Source: Clostridia bacterium
Lineage (GTDB): Bacteria > Bacillota_E > SLMV01 > PUMD01
Length of the DNA stretch: 22,488 bases
Assembly: GCA_003563755.1 (NCBI GenBank)
Contig: PWUB01000218.1
Span: 1 to 22,488, forward strand
Reading direction: 5' to 3'
Below the pieces are notes generated by a model. It was not told the origin of the DNA. It saw only the letters and a list, made by a program, of their open reading frames with translations, and did not search any database. Made by a program: the position numbers and the translations under genes. This document shows positions 7,160 through 15,387 of this stretch, one piece after another (position 1 is the stretch's first letter; every line of letters begins with the position of its first letter).

Positions 7160-8248
7160 CTACTCGGGTTCGGGCCAGTTGGGTGGAACCGATATCCCAA
7201 GCCGGTCACCCAGCTCGACGATTTCCTCCAGTACCTTTGCATGGACCGGTACTCCACCAGTGATGTTTCGTTGCCATGCATCGTGCTCCTTCTCTCCTGC
7301 AACCCACACTTCGTCGCAACCCTCCGCCAGGGGAGCGGTCTTCAGCTCCTCAATGAACTGATCCATCCGGCCGGAGAACTCATCGCGATCGATCATAGCG
7401 TCGATTCTCAGGGCGGCGACGAAGTGACCGACACCGGCGGGTTCGGGGTCGCTGCCGGACAGGACGCCCGTGAGAAATGAGGCGCCGGTCAGGACGCCGG
7501 AAAAAATGTCCACCATCGCTGCCAGGCCGTATCCTTTGTACCCGGAGGTCTCTTCGGGTCCGCCCAGGGGGAAGAGACCGCCTCCATCGATTATCTGCTG
7601 GGGATCATCGGTGGGATGCCCCGCGGAATCTGTGCCCCAGGTTGGGGGTATGCTCTGGTCGTTACGAGCGTGCACCTGCACCTTGCCGATGGGAACGACG
7701 CTGGTAGCCATGTCCAGCACGAAGGGTCGATACTCACCCGCCGGTACCGCAACACTGATGGGGTTGGTCCCGAGTATGGCTGCCCTGGCACCGGTGGGCA
7801 TTACCAGGCGGCGGGAGTTGGTGAGGCAGACTCCTATCATTCCGGCGTCGAGGGCCATCATCGCGTAGTAGCCTGCTATTCCGAAGTGGTTACTGTTCTT
7901 GACGCCGCCTATGGCCACTCCGAACTCATTCGCCCGGGATATACACTCCTTCATAGCTTTGTGACAGGCCGGATGCCCGAGACCGTTATCAGCATCCAGG
8001 GTGAAGGCTGCTCCGAGGTCCGAGACTATGTGCGACCGTGGTCTCGCCTCTATGTGCCCCAGTTCGAGCCCTGATAGATAGTAGGGGATCAGCCGCGCCA
8101 CGCCGTGAGATTCGATGCCGCGAAGATCAGCTGAGACACAGACCTCAGCGGTGATGTCTGCATCGGTGGAGGGTACGTCATAGGCCTGCAGAGCCTCGCT
8201 GACCACCATTTGAAGCTCCTCAGAGGGTATTCGCACATATTCCTGCAT
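7160..8248 (-). CDS. Malate/L-lactate dehydrogenase-family (Ldh_2) NAD(P)-dependent oxidoreductase
   Basis: A 362-residue cytosolic enzyme of the type-2 malate/L-lactate dehydrogenase family, unrelated in fold to classical LDH/MDH; members reduce or oxidise 2-oxo/2-hydroxy acids such as malate, L-lactate, sulfolactate, ureidoglycolate or cyclic imines. Family marks are DLRGIESHGVARL (41-53, including H48), the catalytic region VKNSNHFGIAGYY (116-128, H121), LGTNPI (159-164) and the TSGYKGYGLA nucleotide-site block. Length is normal. The ATG at 8248 has an AAGGA-type site upstream. It lies 95 bases behind cooC on the same strand with a strong hairpin between, so it may be read separately. The exact substrate cannot be told from sequence. 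A role in the carbon metabolism fed by the acs operon (lactate or malate turnover) is conceivable but unproven. Confidence 0.9.
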   Translation of the reverse strand: MQEYVRIPSEELQMVVSEALQAYDVPSTDADITAEVCVSADLRGIESHGVARLIPYYLSGLELGHIEARPRSHIVSDLGAAFTLDADNGLGHPACHKAMKECISRANEFGVAIGGVKNSNHFGIAGYYAMMALDAGMIGVCLTNSRRLVMPTGARAAILGTNPISVAVPAGEYRPFVLDMATSVVPIGKVQVHARNDQSIPPTWGTDSAGHPTDDPQQIIDGGGLFPLGGPEETSGYKGYGLAAMVDIFSGVLTGASFLTGVLSGSDPEPAGVGHFVAALRIDAMIDRDEFSGRMDQFIEELKTAPLAEGCDEVWVAGEKEHDAWQRNITGGVPVHAKVLEEIVELGDRLGISVPPNWPEPE

Positions 8249-8305
8249 GTAAGTCCCATCCTTCCCGCGTGTTCAGTGGCGGGTGCGTGCTTGTGTCCCC
8301 CGGAA

Positions 8306-8332
8306 ACGGGCGGTCCCACGGACCCAGCCCGT
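8306..8332 (-). terminator. Intrinsic terminator or attenuator between cooC and the dehydrogenase
   Basis: On the minus strand, 11 bases behind the cooC stop, two stacked perfect stems (CGGGC/GCCCG at 8307-8311 with 8327-8331, and GGTCC/GGACC at 8312-8316 with 8320-8324) form a long hairpin with a 3-base loop and a 2-base bulge. TTTCC follows. The stem is very stable but the T run is short, so partial read-through into the dehydrogenase gene is possible. Confidence 0.5.
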
Positions 8333-8343
8333 CAGCACGAGGG

Positions 8344-9081
8344 TCACTCTTGCGTGAGCCGGTCGTACAGGGCTTCAACCTCGCGATAGAGTGTAGGCTG
8401 GGGGCCCAAGTCTTGCCCGAGCCCGTGCTCCAGGAGAGCATCGTCGTACTCGACGAGGGCTACCACCTCACCGGGCAGGTTGTCGCTCAAGAACTGTCTT
8501 TCACGGTCAGACCTTATCTTGTTGCCTACGAACCCGATTCGTGAGACCCCCGCTTCGAGTGCGAGGCCCTTGATGACCTCCGCGGTCTCGATGCTTATCC
8601 GGCTCGGCTCGGCCACGACCAGCATGATATCCACGCCGGTGGCTGTCCCGCGGGTGAGATGCTCGATGCCCGCGCCCATGTCCATTATCACGACCTCATC
8701 GCGGGTAAATACGAGGGAATTGACTATTGAACGAAGGAAACTATTCTCGGGGCAGTAGCACGCGGACTCTGCCCGCTTGATCGCTCCCATCTGCAGGAAA
8801 CGAATTCCGTCGTGCTCCACCGCGTAGTCCTCCAGAATGTCGTCCACATCAGGATTCAGGGTGTATACCCCGCCCTGCCCCCCGACCCTTTCATCGATGA
8901 TGTCCTGGAGCTCGATGAGGGGCTTGATTTCGTCCCGAATATTCAGCATGGACGCCAGGTTTGCATCCGGGTCTGCATCGATGGCGTATACCCGGTAACC
9001 CCTGTCGGCGAAAACGCGGGCCAGAGCGGCTGCCAGGGTCGTCTTACCGGTGCCGCCTTTGCCCGATACGGCGATCTTCAT
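8344..9081 (-). CDS. cooC: CooC-type nickel-insertion ATPase (CO dehydrogenase maturation factor)
   Basis: A 245-residue MinD/SIMIBI-class P-loop ATPase. CooC dimers bind Ni2+ through a CxC motif and drive ATP-dependent nickel insertion into the CODH C-cluster. Visible features are the deviant Walker A SGKGGTGKTT (6-15) with signature lysine K8, the switch segment AIDADPDANL (33-42), the metal motif C108-Y-C110 in SACYCPENSF, and the Walker B-like VIMDMGAGIEHLTRG (131-145). The ATG at 9081 is favoured by a GAGGAG upstream; an upstream in-frame GTG at 9117 would add 12 residues without family support. It is divergent from acsA across 587 bases, so both may be controlled from one regulatory region. 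It is paralogous to the acsF gene at 15388 but clearly distinct in sequence. Confidence 0.92.
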   Translation of the reverse strand: MKIAVSGKGGTGKTTLAAALARVFADRGYRVYAIDADPDANLASMLNIRDEIKPLIELQDIIDERVGGQGGVYTLNPDVDDILEDYAVEHDGIRFLQMGAIKRAESACYCPENSFLRSIVNSLVFTRDEVVIMDMGAGIEHLTRGTATGVDIMLVVAEPSRISIETAEVIKGLALEAGVSRIGFVGNKIRSDRERQFLSDNLPGEVVALVEYDDALLEHGLGQDLGPQPTLYREVEALYDRLTQE

Positions 9082-9668
9082 TTTCGTATCACTCCTCGTC
9101 GTGATGCACGCTCTCATCAGCTGGCACGAGAGCTGCCGGGGTCATTGGATCGAACACCCATTATGTTCACCGTCCATCTTACTGCTCCGCCCCTCGATGA
9201 GCAAGTATGCGCTCTATTTGGTTAGGACGTGGGTGTGGATGTCATATCCTCGTTTCGTGGGTGATTGAGACAGGCGAGTTTACTCGATGAGACAGACAAT
9301 GCCCCGTTGGCGGGGGGGCGATTCCATTCAGGCTCAGGTAATGATATCGTAAGCAATGGCTTGTAGGGGTGCTTCCCCTGTACGCTGGGTGTAACTGATA
9401 TTCATGCCGCTCCCTGTTAGTTAAAGAACGGAGCGTTGTACACAGTTGAGGTGGCAAAGTCGCATCACAAACCGTCGACAATGGTCATTTTTGTGCCCGG
9501 TGGCAGCTTGACAACGGATGCTATTCTATATTGGGGATACTGTCGGGCACAGGCACCGTCGATGCATACCATGATACGACATTATCGGCAGGAATCAGAG
9601 TCAACGTGTATAAGCAGGTACACGGATAATCGTCGTGGTAGTTCATCCAGTTGGGAGGGCCGCGAAAA
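9082..9668. promoter_or_regulatory. Divergent cooC/acsA intergenic control region
   Basis: It holds 587 bases with no believable gene. From left to right it carries a repeat/palindrome array (9266-9295) and a G/C hairpin CCCCG/CGGGG (9302-9306 with 9311-9315). Next come GGGG-TGCTT-CCCC flanked by GTA/TAC (9363-9383) and a hairpin CGCTCC/GGAGCG with an inner GTT/AAC pairing (9408-9435). TTGACA at 9508-9513 is a perfect -35 hexamer, but no -10 lies at optimal spacing (TATATT at 9527 is 13 bases away), so this promoter is weakly supported. The series of hairpins upstream of acsA could be a structured leader. I do not recognise a cobalamin or other known riboswitch signature. Confidence 0.45.
9266..9295. 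promoter_or_regulatory. Direct repeat plus palindrome, possible operator
   Basis: TGAGACAG occurs at 9266-9273 and again at 9288-9295, exactly 22 bases apart (two helical turns). Between them lies the inverted repeat CGAGT-TT-ACTCG (9275-9286). This arrangement would present two like half-sites on one DNA face around a symmetric centre, as many dimeric regulators require. It lies about 185 bases from cooC and about 375 bases from acsA. Confidence 0.35.
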
Positions 9669-11672
9669 ATGCCTAGATCGAAACGGGAACGAAGCATCGA
9701 GGAAAAGTCCAGTGATCGCGCATCACAGCAGATGATGCAGGTGGCCAAAGACGCCGGTCTGGACCTGGCGTGGGACAGGTATGAAGCGCAGTCCCCACAG
9801 TGTCCATTCGGCCAGCAGGGCATGTGCTGCCGGATCTGTGCTATGGGACCCTGCCGGATAATGCCCGAGGGCAGCAGGGAACGGGGTGTCTGCGGAGCTA
9901 CGGCGGACACGGTTGTTGCCAGAAACTTCATCCGCATGATAGCCAGTGGAGCCGCTTCTCACTCGGATCACGGCCGCGAAGTCGCATCCACCTTCCTGAG
10001 AACCGCTCGCGGTGAGGTGGCAGGATACGAGATAAAAGATGAGCAGAAGCTCCAGCAGGTGGCCGCCCTTTTCGGTATCGAGACCGAGGGCCGTGACAAG
10101 AACGAAATAGCCGAGGAAGTTGGAGAGCGTGCCCTGGCTGAGTTCGGCCGCCAGAGCGGTGAGCTGGCCTTCATCAAGCGTGCACCGGAGAAGAGACAGC
10201 AGATATGGCGCGACCTGGGCGTCACGCCTCGTGGAGTGGATCGCGAAATTGTCGAGATCATGCACCGCACACATATGGGAGTTGACCAGGATTACAGAAA
10301 CCTAATGCTTCAGGGCGCCAGGACGGCCCTTGCTGACGGCTGGGGAGGCTCCATGATCGCCACCGAGCTTCAGGACATAATGTTCGGAACCCCCGGTCAT
10401 CCGTGGCCGAACAGTACCCGTATGGCCGAGAGGGCGAGGATGAACCTCGGCGTTCTGAAAGAGGACCAGGTGAACATAATCGTTCACGGGCACGAGCCGC
10501 TGCTTTCGGAGATGATGGTGATAGCTGCGAAGGATCCCGAGCTTCTGCAGATGGCTGAGAACGTGGGAGCAACGGGCATCAACATCGCGGGTATCTGCTG
10601 CACGGCCAACGAGATTCTCGTCAGGCACGGTGTGCCGGTGGCCGGTAACTTCCTACAGCAGGAGCTGTCCATAGCCACCGGAGCCGTCGAGATGATGATG
10701 GTCGACGTTCAGTGCATCATGGAGTCCCTGCCGAGGATCGCCACGGACTATCACACCAGGATCGTCACCACCACCGACAAGGCCAAGATAGTGGGTGCCG
10801 ATCACGCCGAGTTTGACCATGATAACCCTCTAGAATCGGCTCGGGATCTCGTGCGTCAGGCCATCGATAACTACCCCAACCGTCGTGCAGTGACCATACC
10901 CGAGGATGCCGACGATGCGATAACCGGCTTCTCGCACGAATACATCATGCACATGCTGGGCGGCAGCTTCCGCTCTTCCTACTGGCCGCTGAACAGCAAC
11001 ATCATCGACGGCAGAATTCGCGGTGTGGCCGGAGTTGTCGGCTGCAACAACCCTGCCGTCTCCCACGATGCGGTTCACGTTCCTCTGGTTGAGGAACTCA
11101 TCGCCAATGATGTCCTGGTCGTGCAGACGGGTTGCTCCGCGATAGCCTCCGGTAAGGCCGGGCTGATGAGACCGGATACGGCAGTGAAGAAGGCGGGGCA
11201 GGGTCTCGCCGAGGTCTGCGAGACAGTCGGTATTCCGCCGGTACTTCACGCTGGATCCTGTGTTGACAATTCCAGGGTCCTGGTCGCTCTCTCCGAGATG
11301 GTGAACGTGGGTCAGCAGAACAGCCGCCTCTCCCTCGGTGATGACATCAGCGATCTGCCCGTTGCCGGCGCTGCTCCTGAATGGATGAGCGAGAAGGCCA
11401 TCGCCATCGGGCAGTACTTCGTGGCCTCGGGTGTGTTCACGATCTTCGGAGTCAGCTTCCCCACCCTCGGAAGCGACAACCTGACCAACCTGCTGTTCGA
11501 GGAGTACATGAACATCTACGGCGGTAACTGGGCCTTTGAGGCTGACCCTGGCAAGATGGCAGCTCGGATCATCGATCATATAGACACCAAGAGGAAGAAT
11601 CTCGGCATCGAGCGTGCCAGAGAGCGCGTTCTCTACGACATGGAGATGCGGCGTAAGCTGGAAGCCGAGTGA
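9669..11672 (+). CDS. acsA: Carbon monoxide dehydrogenase catalytic (beta) subunit of the CODH/ACS complex
   Basis: This is the Ni-Fe-S CODH that interconverts CO2 and CO and passes CO to acetyl-CoA synthase. It has 667 residues, close to Moorella AcsA. Near the N-terminus C45 and C53 fit the D-cluster, and C54, C57, C62 and C75 the B-cluster (CPFGQQGMCCRICAMGPCR region). C-cluster ligand candidates are H273/H275 in VHGHEP, C311 in GICCTANE, C349 in VQCIMES, C459 in VVGCNNP, C489 in QTGCSAI and C531 in AGSCVDNS; K576 in SEKAIAIG matches the catalytic lysine. No cluster cysteine is missing. The ATG at 9669 follows GGGAGGG by nine bases; the earlier in-frame TTG at 9651 overlaps that site and is rejected. 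It is the first gene of the acs operon, 37 bases before acsB. Confidence 0.98.
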   Translation: MPRSKRERSIEEKSSDRASQQMMQVAKDAGLDLAWDRYEAQSPQCPFGQQGMCCRICAMGPCRIMPEGSRERGVCGATADTVVARNFIRMIASGAASHSDHGREVASTFLRTARGEVAGYEIKDEQKLQQVAALFGIETEGRDKNEIAEEVGERALAEFGRQSGELAFIKRAPEKRQQIWRDLGVTPRGVDREIVEIMHRTHMGVDQDYRNLMLQGARTALADGWGGSMIATELQDIMFGTPGHPWPNSTRMAERARMNLGVLKEDQVNIIVHGHEPLLSEMMVIAAKDPELLQMAENVGATGINIAGICCTANEILVRHGVPVAGNFLQQELSIATGAVEMMMVDVQCIMESLPRIATDYHTRIVTTTDKAKIVGADHAEFDHDNPLESARDLVRQAIDNYPNRRAVTIPEDADDAITGFSHEYIMHMLGGSFRSSYWPLNSNIIDGRIRGVAGVVGCNNPAVSHDAVHVPLVEELIANDVLVVQTGCSAIASGKAGLMRPDTAVKKAGQGLAEVCETVGIPPVLHAGSCVDNSRVLVALSEMVNVGQQNSRLSLGDDISDLPVAGAAPEWMSEKAIAIGQYFVASGVFTIFGVSFPTLGSDNLTNLLFEEYMNIYGGNWAFEADPGKMAARIIDHIDTKRKNLGIERARERVLYDMEMRRKLEAE

Positions 11673-11709
11673 GACTAATAAGCATTTCCTGGGCAGGGGG
11701 GTTTGGACA

Positions 11710-13944
11710 ATGTCGAAACTGATCGCGTCTGCAGCTATCAGAGGTTCTCACAAGATCGCAGACAGGGCGGAGGCTGACCTCAAGGCCGCCCTCGAAACTT
11801 ACGGCGAAGATCAGACAGTGGAGTTTCCCAACACCGCGTATTACCTTCCCATCTTCTATGCGATGACCGGAATAGAAGTCGAGACCGTGGGAGAGATGCG
11901 AACGATCCTGGACCGGGTCAAGGAGCTCTTGCCTCCGGAGCCGGCGGAGGAGATGTGGCTTCCGTACCTGGGCCATACCCTGGATGCGGGCATGGCCACT
12001 CTGTTCGCTGCTGAGGTCATAGAGGCACTGAAGTACCTTCAGGATCCGATACCGTATCATCTCGAGGAAAACTGTCCGATGGAGGGCGACGATTTTTGGT
12101 TGGGAGCGGCGGACGATATCGTCTTCCGTAAGCGAGGAATCGAGTTCGTTGACGGCACCGCCCCGGGCTTCGCGGCCATCGTCGGTGCGGCACCCAACAA
12201 TGAGATCGCCGTCAACATCGCCCGGGAGCTGCAGGAGAAGAACCTGTACGTGTTCCTCATAGGGGCTTCCGACGGCAAGAACATGGCGGAACAGCTCCGC
12301 GAGGAAGGCGTCCAGATGGGTTGGGAGACCCGGCTGGTTCCCTTCGGTAAGGACATAACCACTGCTATCTTCGCCCTCGGATTCGCGGCCCGCGTGGCCA
12401 TGGCCTTCGGGGGAGTGGAACCGGGCAACTTCGGACGCAACCTGATTTACAACAAGAACCGTACATTCGCCTTCGTGCTCGCCCTCGGCGAAATCGACGA
12501 CGAGAAGTACGCCCATGCCGCCGGAGCGATCAACTTCGGATTCCCGGCCATCGCCGACACTGATGTACCGGAGATTCTACCCACGGGTGTCTGTACGTAC
12601 GAGCACGTAGTATCGATGCCCAAGCAGACCGACGCGGACAAGATCTACGAGGAGATCGTCTCCAAGGCCATCGAGGTCCGCGGCCTCAAGGTGGAGATCA
12701 GCGAGGTCCCGGTGCCGGTATCTTACGGTCCGGCCTTCGAGGGTGAAATCATCCGCCGTGACGACATGTACGCCCAGTTCGGCGGTCAGTACACTCCCGC
12801 CTTCGAGCACCTCCGGATGCTAGAACGGTCCGAGGAGGTCACCGACGGTAAAATCGAGCTCGTCGGCCCGGACATCGACGAGATCGAACCGGGTTCCCAG
12901 CTTCCCCTGGGCATCGTCGTGGACGTGTACGGACGCGACATGCAGGAGGACTTCGAGCCCGTTCTGGAGCGCATGATCCACTCGTACATCAACCAGGCTT
13001 CGGGGGCGTGGCACCAGGGACAGCGTGACATCAACTGGATGCGGATATCCAGGGACGGTATGGACAGCGGCTTGAGAATCAAGCACTTCGGCGACATAAT
13101 CCACGCCCGGCTTCACCAGGAGTACGGGGCGGTCGTCGACAAAGTCCAGGTTGCCCTGCACACCCAGGAAGAAGCCGTGGTCGAGCTGCGCGAGGACGCC
13201 CGTGCAGCCTACAATTCGCGTGACGAGCGGATCATGGGTATGACCGATGAGGACATCGATACTTACTACTCCTGTATACTGTGCCAGAGCTTCGCTCCCA
13301 ACCACGTGTGCATAATCACCCCGGAGCGTTCCGGTCTCTGCGGTGGTTATACGTGGCTGGATGCCAAGGCCAACTACCAGATCATCCCCACGGGACCGAA
13401 CCAGCCCGTCGACAAGGGTGCGACCATCGACGAGTACCTCGGTCAGTGGCAGGGTGTCAACGAGTACCTGGCGGAGGCGTCACGGGGCAACCTCGAACGC
13501 TTCAGCGCCTACTCAATGATTCACGATCCGATGACTTCGTGCGGCTGCTTCGAGTGCATAGCCGTGATGCTGCCTCTGAGCAACGGCATCATGATAGTGC
13601 CCCGCGAGTACTCCGACATGACTCCGTCGGGTATGAGATTCTCGACCCTGGCGGGTCAGATCGGCGGTGGTGTCCAGGCGCCCGGCTTCGTCGGCCACTC
13701 CAAGCTGTACATCAGCAGTGAGAAGTTCATCCGGGCCGACGGCGGCTACCAGCGGATCGTGTGGATGCCCAGGGTTCTCAAGGACGACGTCCGCGAGCGC
13801 CTCAATGCCCTCGCCGCCAAGGATGGTATCGAGGACTTCGTGAGCATGATTGCCGATGAGGACGTTGCGGAGAGTGAAGAGGAGGTCCTGGAGCACTTGC
13901 AGAAGATAGGGCATCCGGCTCTGGAGATGGATCCGATGATGTGA
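11710..13944 (+). CDS. acsB: Acetyl-CoA synthase (alpha subunit of CODH/ACS)
   Basis: ACS condenses CO, the CFeSP-bound methyl group and CoA to acetyl-CoA at its Ni-Ni-[4Fe-4S] A-cluster. The protein has 744 residues, so it carries the N-terminal CODH-binding domain that archaeal CdhC lacks. The A-cluster set is intact: C522, C525, C534 and C544 for the cubane (SCILCQSF, NHVC, GLCGG), and C611-G-C613 (SCGCFEC) bridging proximal and distal nickel. The ATG at 11710 is preceded by AGGGGGG and gives the expected N-terminus MSKLIASAAIRG; an upstream frame extension into acsA has no family support. It lies 37 bases behind acsA and 54 before acsC in the same operon. Nickel is presumably supplied by AcsF. 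Confidence 0.98.
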   Translation: MSKLIASAAIRGSHKIADRAEADLKAALETYGEDQTVEFPNTAYYLPIFYAMTGIEVETVGEMRTILDRVKELLPPEPAEEMWLPYLGHTLDAGMATLFAAEVIEALKYLQDPIPYHLEENCPMEGDDFWLGAADDIVFRKRGIEFVDGTAPGFAAIVGAAPNNEIAVNIARELQEKNLYVFLIGASDGKNMAEQLREEGVQMGWETRLVPFGKDITTAIFALGFAARVAMAFGGVEPGNFGRNLIYNKNRTFAFVLALGEIDDEKYAHAAGAINFGFPAIADTDVPEILPTGVCTYEHVVSMPKQTDADKIYEEIVSKAIEVRGLKVEISEVPVPVSYGPAFEGEIIRRDDMYAQFGGQYTPAFEHLRMLERSEEVTDGKIELVGPDIDEIEPGSQLPLGIVVDVYGRDMQEDFEPVLERMIHSYINQASGAWHQGQRDINWMRISRDGMDSGLRIKHFGDIIHARLHQEYGAVVDKVQVALHTQEEAVVELREDARAAYNSRDERIMGMTDEDIDTYYSCILCQSFAPNHVCIITPERSGLCGGYTWLDAKANYQIIPTGPNQPVDKGATIDEYLGQWQGVNEYLAEASRGNLERFSAYSMIHDPMTSCGCFECIAVMLPLSNGIMIVPREYSDMTPSGMRFSTLAGQIGGGVQAPGFVGHSKLYISSEKFIRADGGYQRIVWMPRVLKDDVRERLNALAAKDGIEDFVSMIADEDVAESEEEVLEHLQKIGHPALEMDPMM

Positions 13945-13998
13945 GGCCGAGGACATCCGGCTGATGAAATTTCGAGCGGAGAACCGGAGGGATAGATA

Positions 13999-15345
13999 AT
14001 GTCCTTGACAGCCATGGATATCTATAAACTTCTGCCCAAGACCAACTGTGGTAAGTGCGGCACGCCCACGTGCCTGGCCTTCGCCATGCAGCTGGCCAAC
14101 AAGAAGGCCAGCCTGGACCAGTGTCCCGATGCCTCCGAGGAGGCCAAGCAGACACTGGATGCCGCCGCCGAGCCCCCCATCGCCCTGGTGAAGATCGGCT
14201 CCGGGGACCAGCAGTTGGAGATCGGCAATGAGACCGTGATGTTCCGACACGAGGAGAGCTTCTACCATCCGTGCGGCCTCGCGATTCAGGTGGCCGACGA
14301 TATGGAGGATGCTGCCCTCGACGAGAGACTGCAACAGATCAGCCAGCTTTGGTTTGAGCGCATCGGCGAGGAGATCGGCGCTGAGTTGATCGCGATCAAG
14401 GAGAACAGCGGGGACCCTGACCGCTTCTCAGAGGTGGTGGGCCGGGCCCTGGCGAAGGGTACGCAGGCTCTCATCCTGATGAGTTCGGATCCTGAGATCG
14501 TCGGAGCTGCCTTCGAGTCCGTACCGGAGCTGGCCCAGGCCCGTCCCCTGGTATACGGGGTGGATTCCGACAACCTCGACGCCATGGTGGAGATCGCCAA
14601 GGAGCACGATGTGCCCCTCGGTGTGTGCGCCGATGGCCTGGATGAGCTGGCAGAACTGACACCCAGGATAAAGGAGCTCGGCGTACGTGAGATGGTGCTG
14701 GATACCGGGTCAAGGGATCAGCTCGAGGTGATGAACGATCTGACCCAGATTCGTCGGCAGGCTCTGAAGAGCAATTTCCGCCCGTTGGGCTATCCGACCA
14801 TAGCCTTCGCCACGGATGATGACAGCCGCAAGGCTGTCATGGAGGCCACTACCTACGTGTCCAAGTACGCTGGAATCGTGGTCATAGACGGTGCGGAGCC
14901 GTGGCAGACCCTGCCGCTGATCACACTGCGTCAGAACCTCTACACAGATCCCCGCGTACCCCCGGCCATCGAGGCCAAGCTCTACGAGGTGGGCGAGGTA
15001 ACCCCCGACTCTCCCGTACTGATGACCACGAACTTTGCACTCACGTACTTCACCGTCCTCGCGGAGGTGGAGACCAGCCGCGTACCCTGCTATATCGTGG
15101 TCGTCGAGACGGAAGGACAGTCGGTCATGACCGCCTACTCATCGGAGAACCTCAATGCTGAAGACACGGCTAAGGCCATTAAGGACTGTGGGCTCGAGGA
15201 TCTGGTGAACCACAGTCACATAGTCATACCGGGTTATGTTGCTGTGATGAGCGGATCGCTGGAAGCGGAATCCGGATGGGACGTAACCGTCGGACCCAGG
15301 GAGGCGAGCGGACTGCCGTCATTCTTGCGAGAGATGGTTTCGTAG
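13999..15345 (+). CDS. acsC: Corrinoid iron-sulfur protein large (gamma) subunit
   Basis: The large CFeSP subunit carries the [4Fe-4S] cluster used for reductive reactivation and, with AcsD, holds the cobamide that shuttles methyl from methyl-H4folate to ACS. It has 448 residues, the usual size. The N-terminal cluster motif is complete (C17, C20, C25, C42, in NCGKCGTPTCLAFAM and the downstream QCPD). A TIM-barrel region follows (about 90-320), and the C-terminal part (about 320-448) fits the corrinoid-binding domain, with the typical FALTYFTV and IPGYVAVMSG blocks. CCGGAGGG ahead of ATG supports the start. It sits between acsB and acsF in the operon rather than next to its partner acsD. Confidence 0.97.
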   Translation: MSLTAMDIYKLLPKTNCGKCGTPTCLAFAMQLANKKASLDQCPDASEEAKQTLDAAAEPPIALVKIGSGDQQLEIGNETVMFRHEESFYHPCGLAIQVADDMEDAALDERLQQISQLWFERIGEEIGAELIAIKENSGDPDRFSEVVGRALAKGTQALILMSSDPEIVGAAFESVPELAQARPLVYGVDSDNLDAMVEIAKEHDVPLGVCADGLDELAELTPRIKELGVREMVLDTGSRDQLEVMNDLTQIRRQALKSNFRPLGYPTIAFATDDDSRKAVMEATTYVSKYAGIVVIDGAEPWQTLPLITLRQNLYTDPRVPPAIEAKLYEVGEVTPDSPVLMTTNFALTYFTVLAEVETSRVPCYIVVVETEGQSVMTAYSSENLNAEDTAKAIKDCGLEDLVNHSHIVIPGYVAVMSGSLEAESGWDVTVGPREASGLPSFLREMVS

Positions 15346-15387
15346 TCCATCGATGAACCTGAGCCTCAGTGGAAGAGGAATGATAAG

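Noticed and set aside
9508..9532. Consensus promoter for acsA at TTGACA
   Set aside because: The -35 hexamer is perfect, but the best -10-like sequence is only 13 bases away, too short for a standard sigma-70 promoter; mentioned only as part of the intergenic region.
11569..12516. Long minus-strand frame of 315 codons opposite acsA/acsB
   Set aside because: It lies wholly within strongly supported acs genes, and its His/Val/Arg/Asp-rich translation is typical of the antisense of G+C-biased codons. No family is recognisable.
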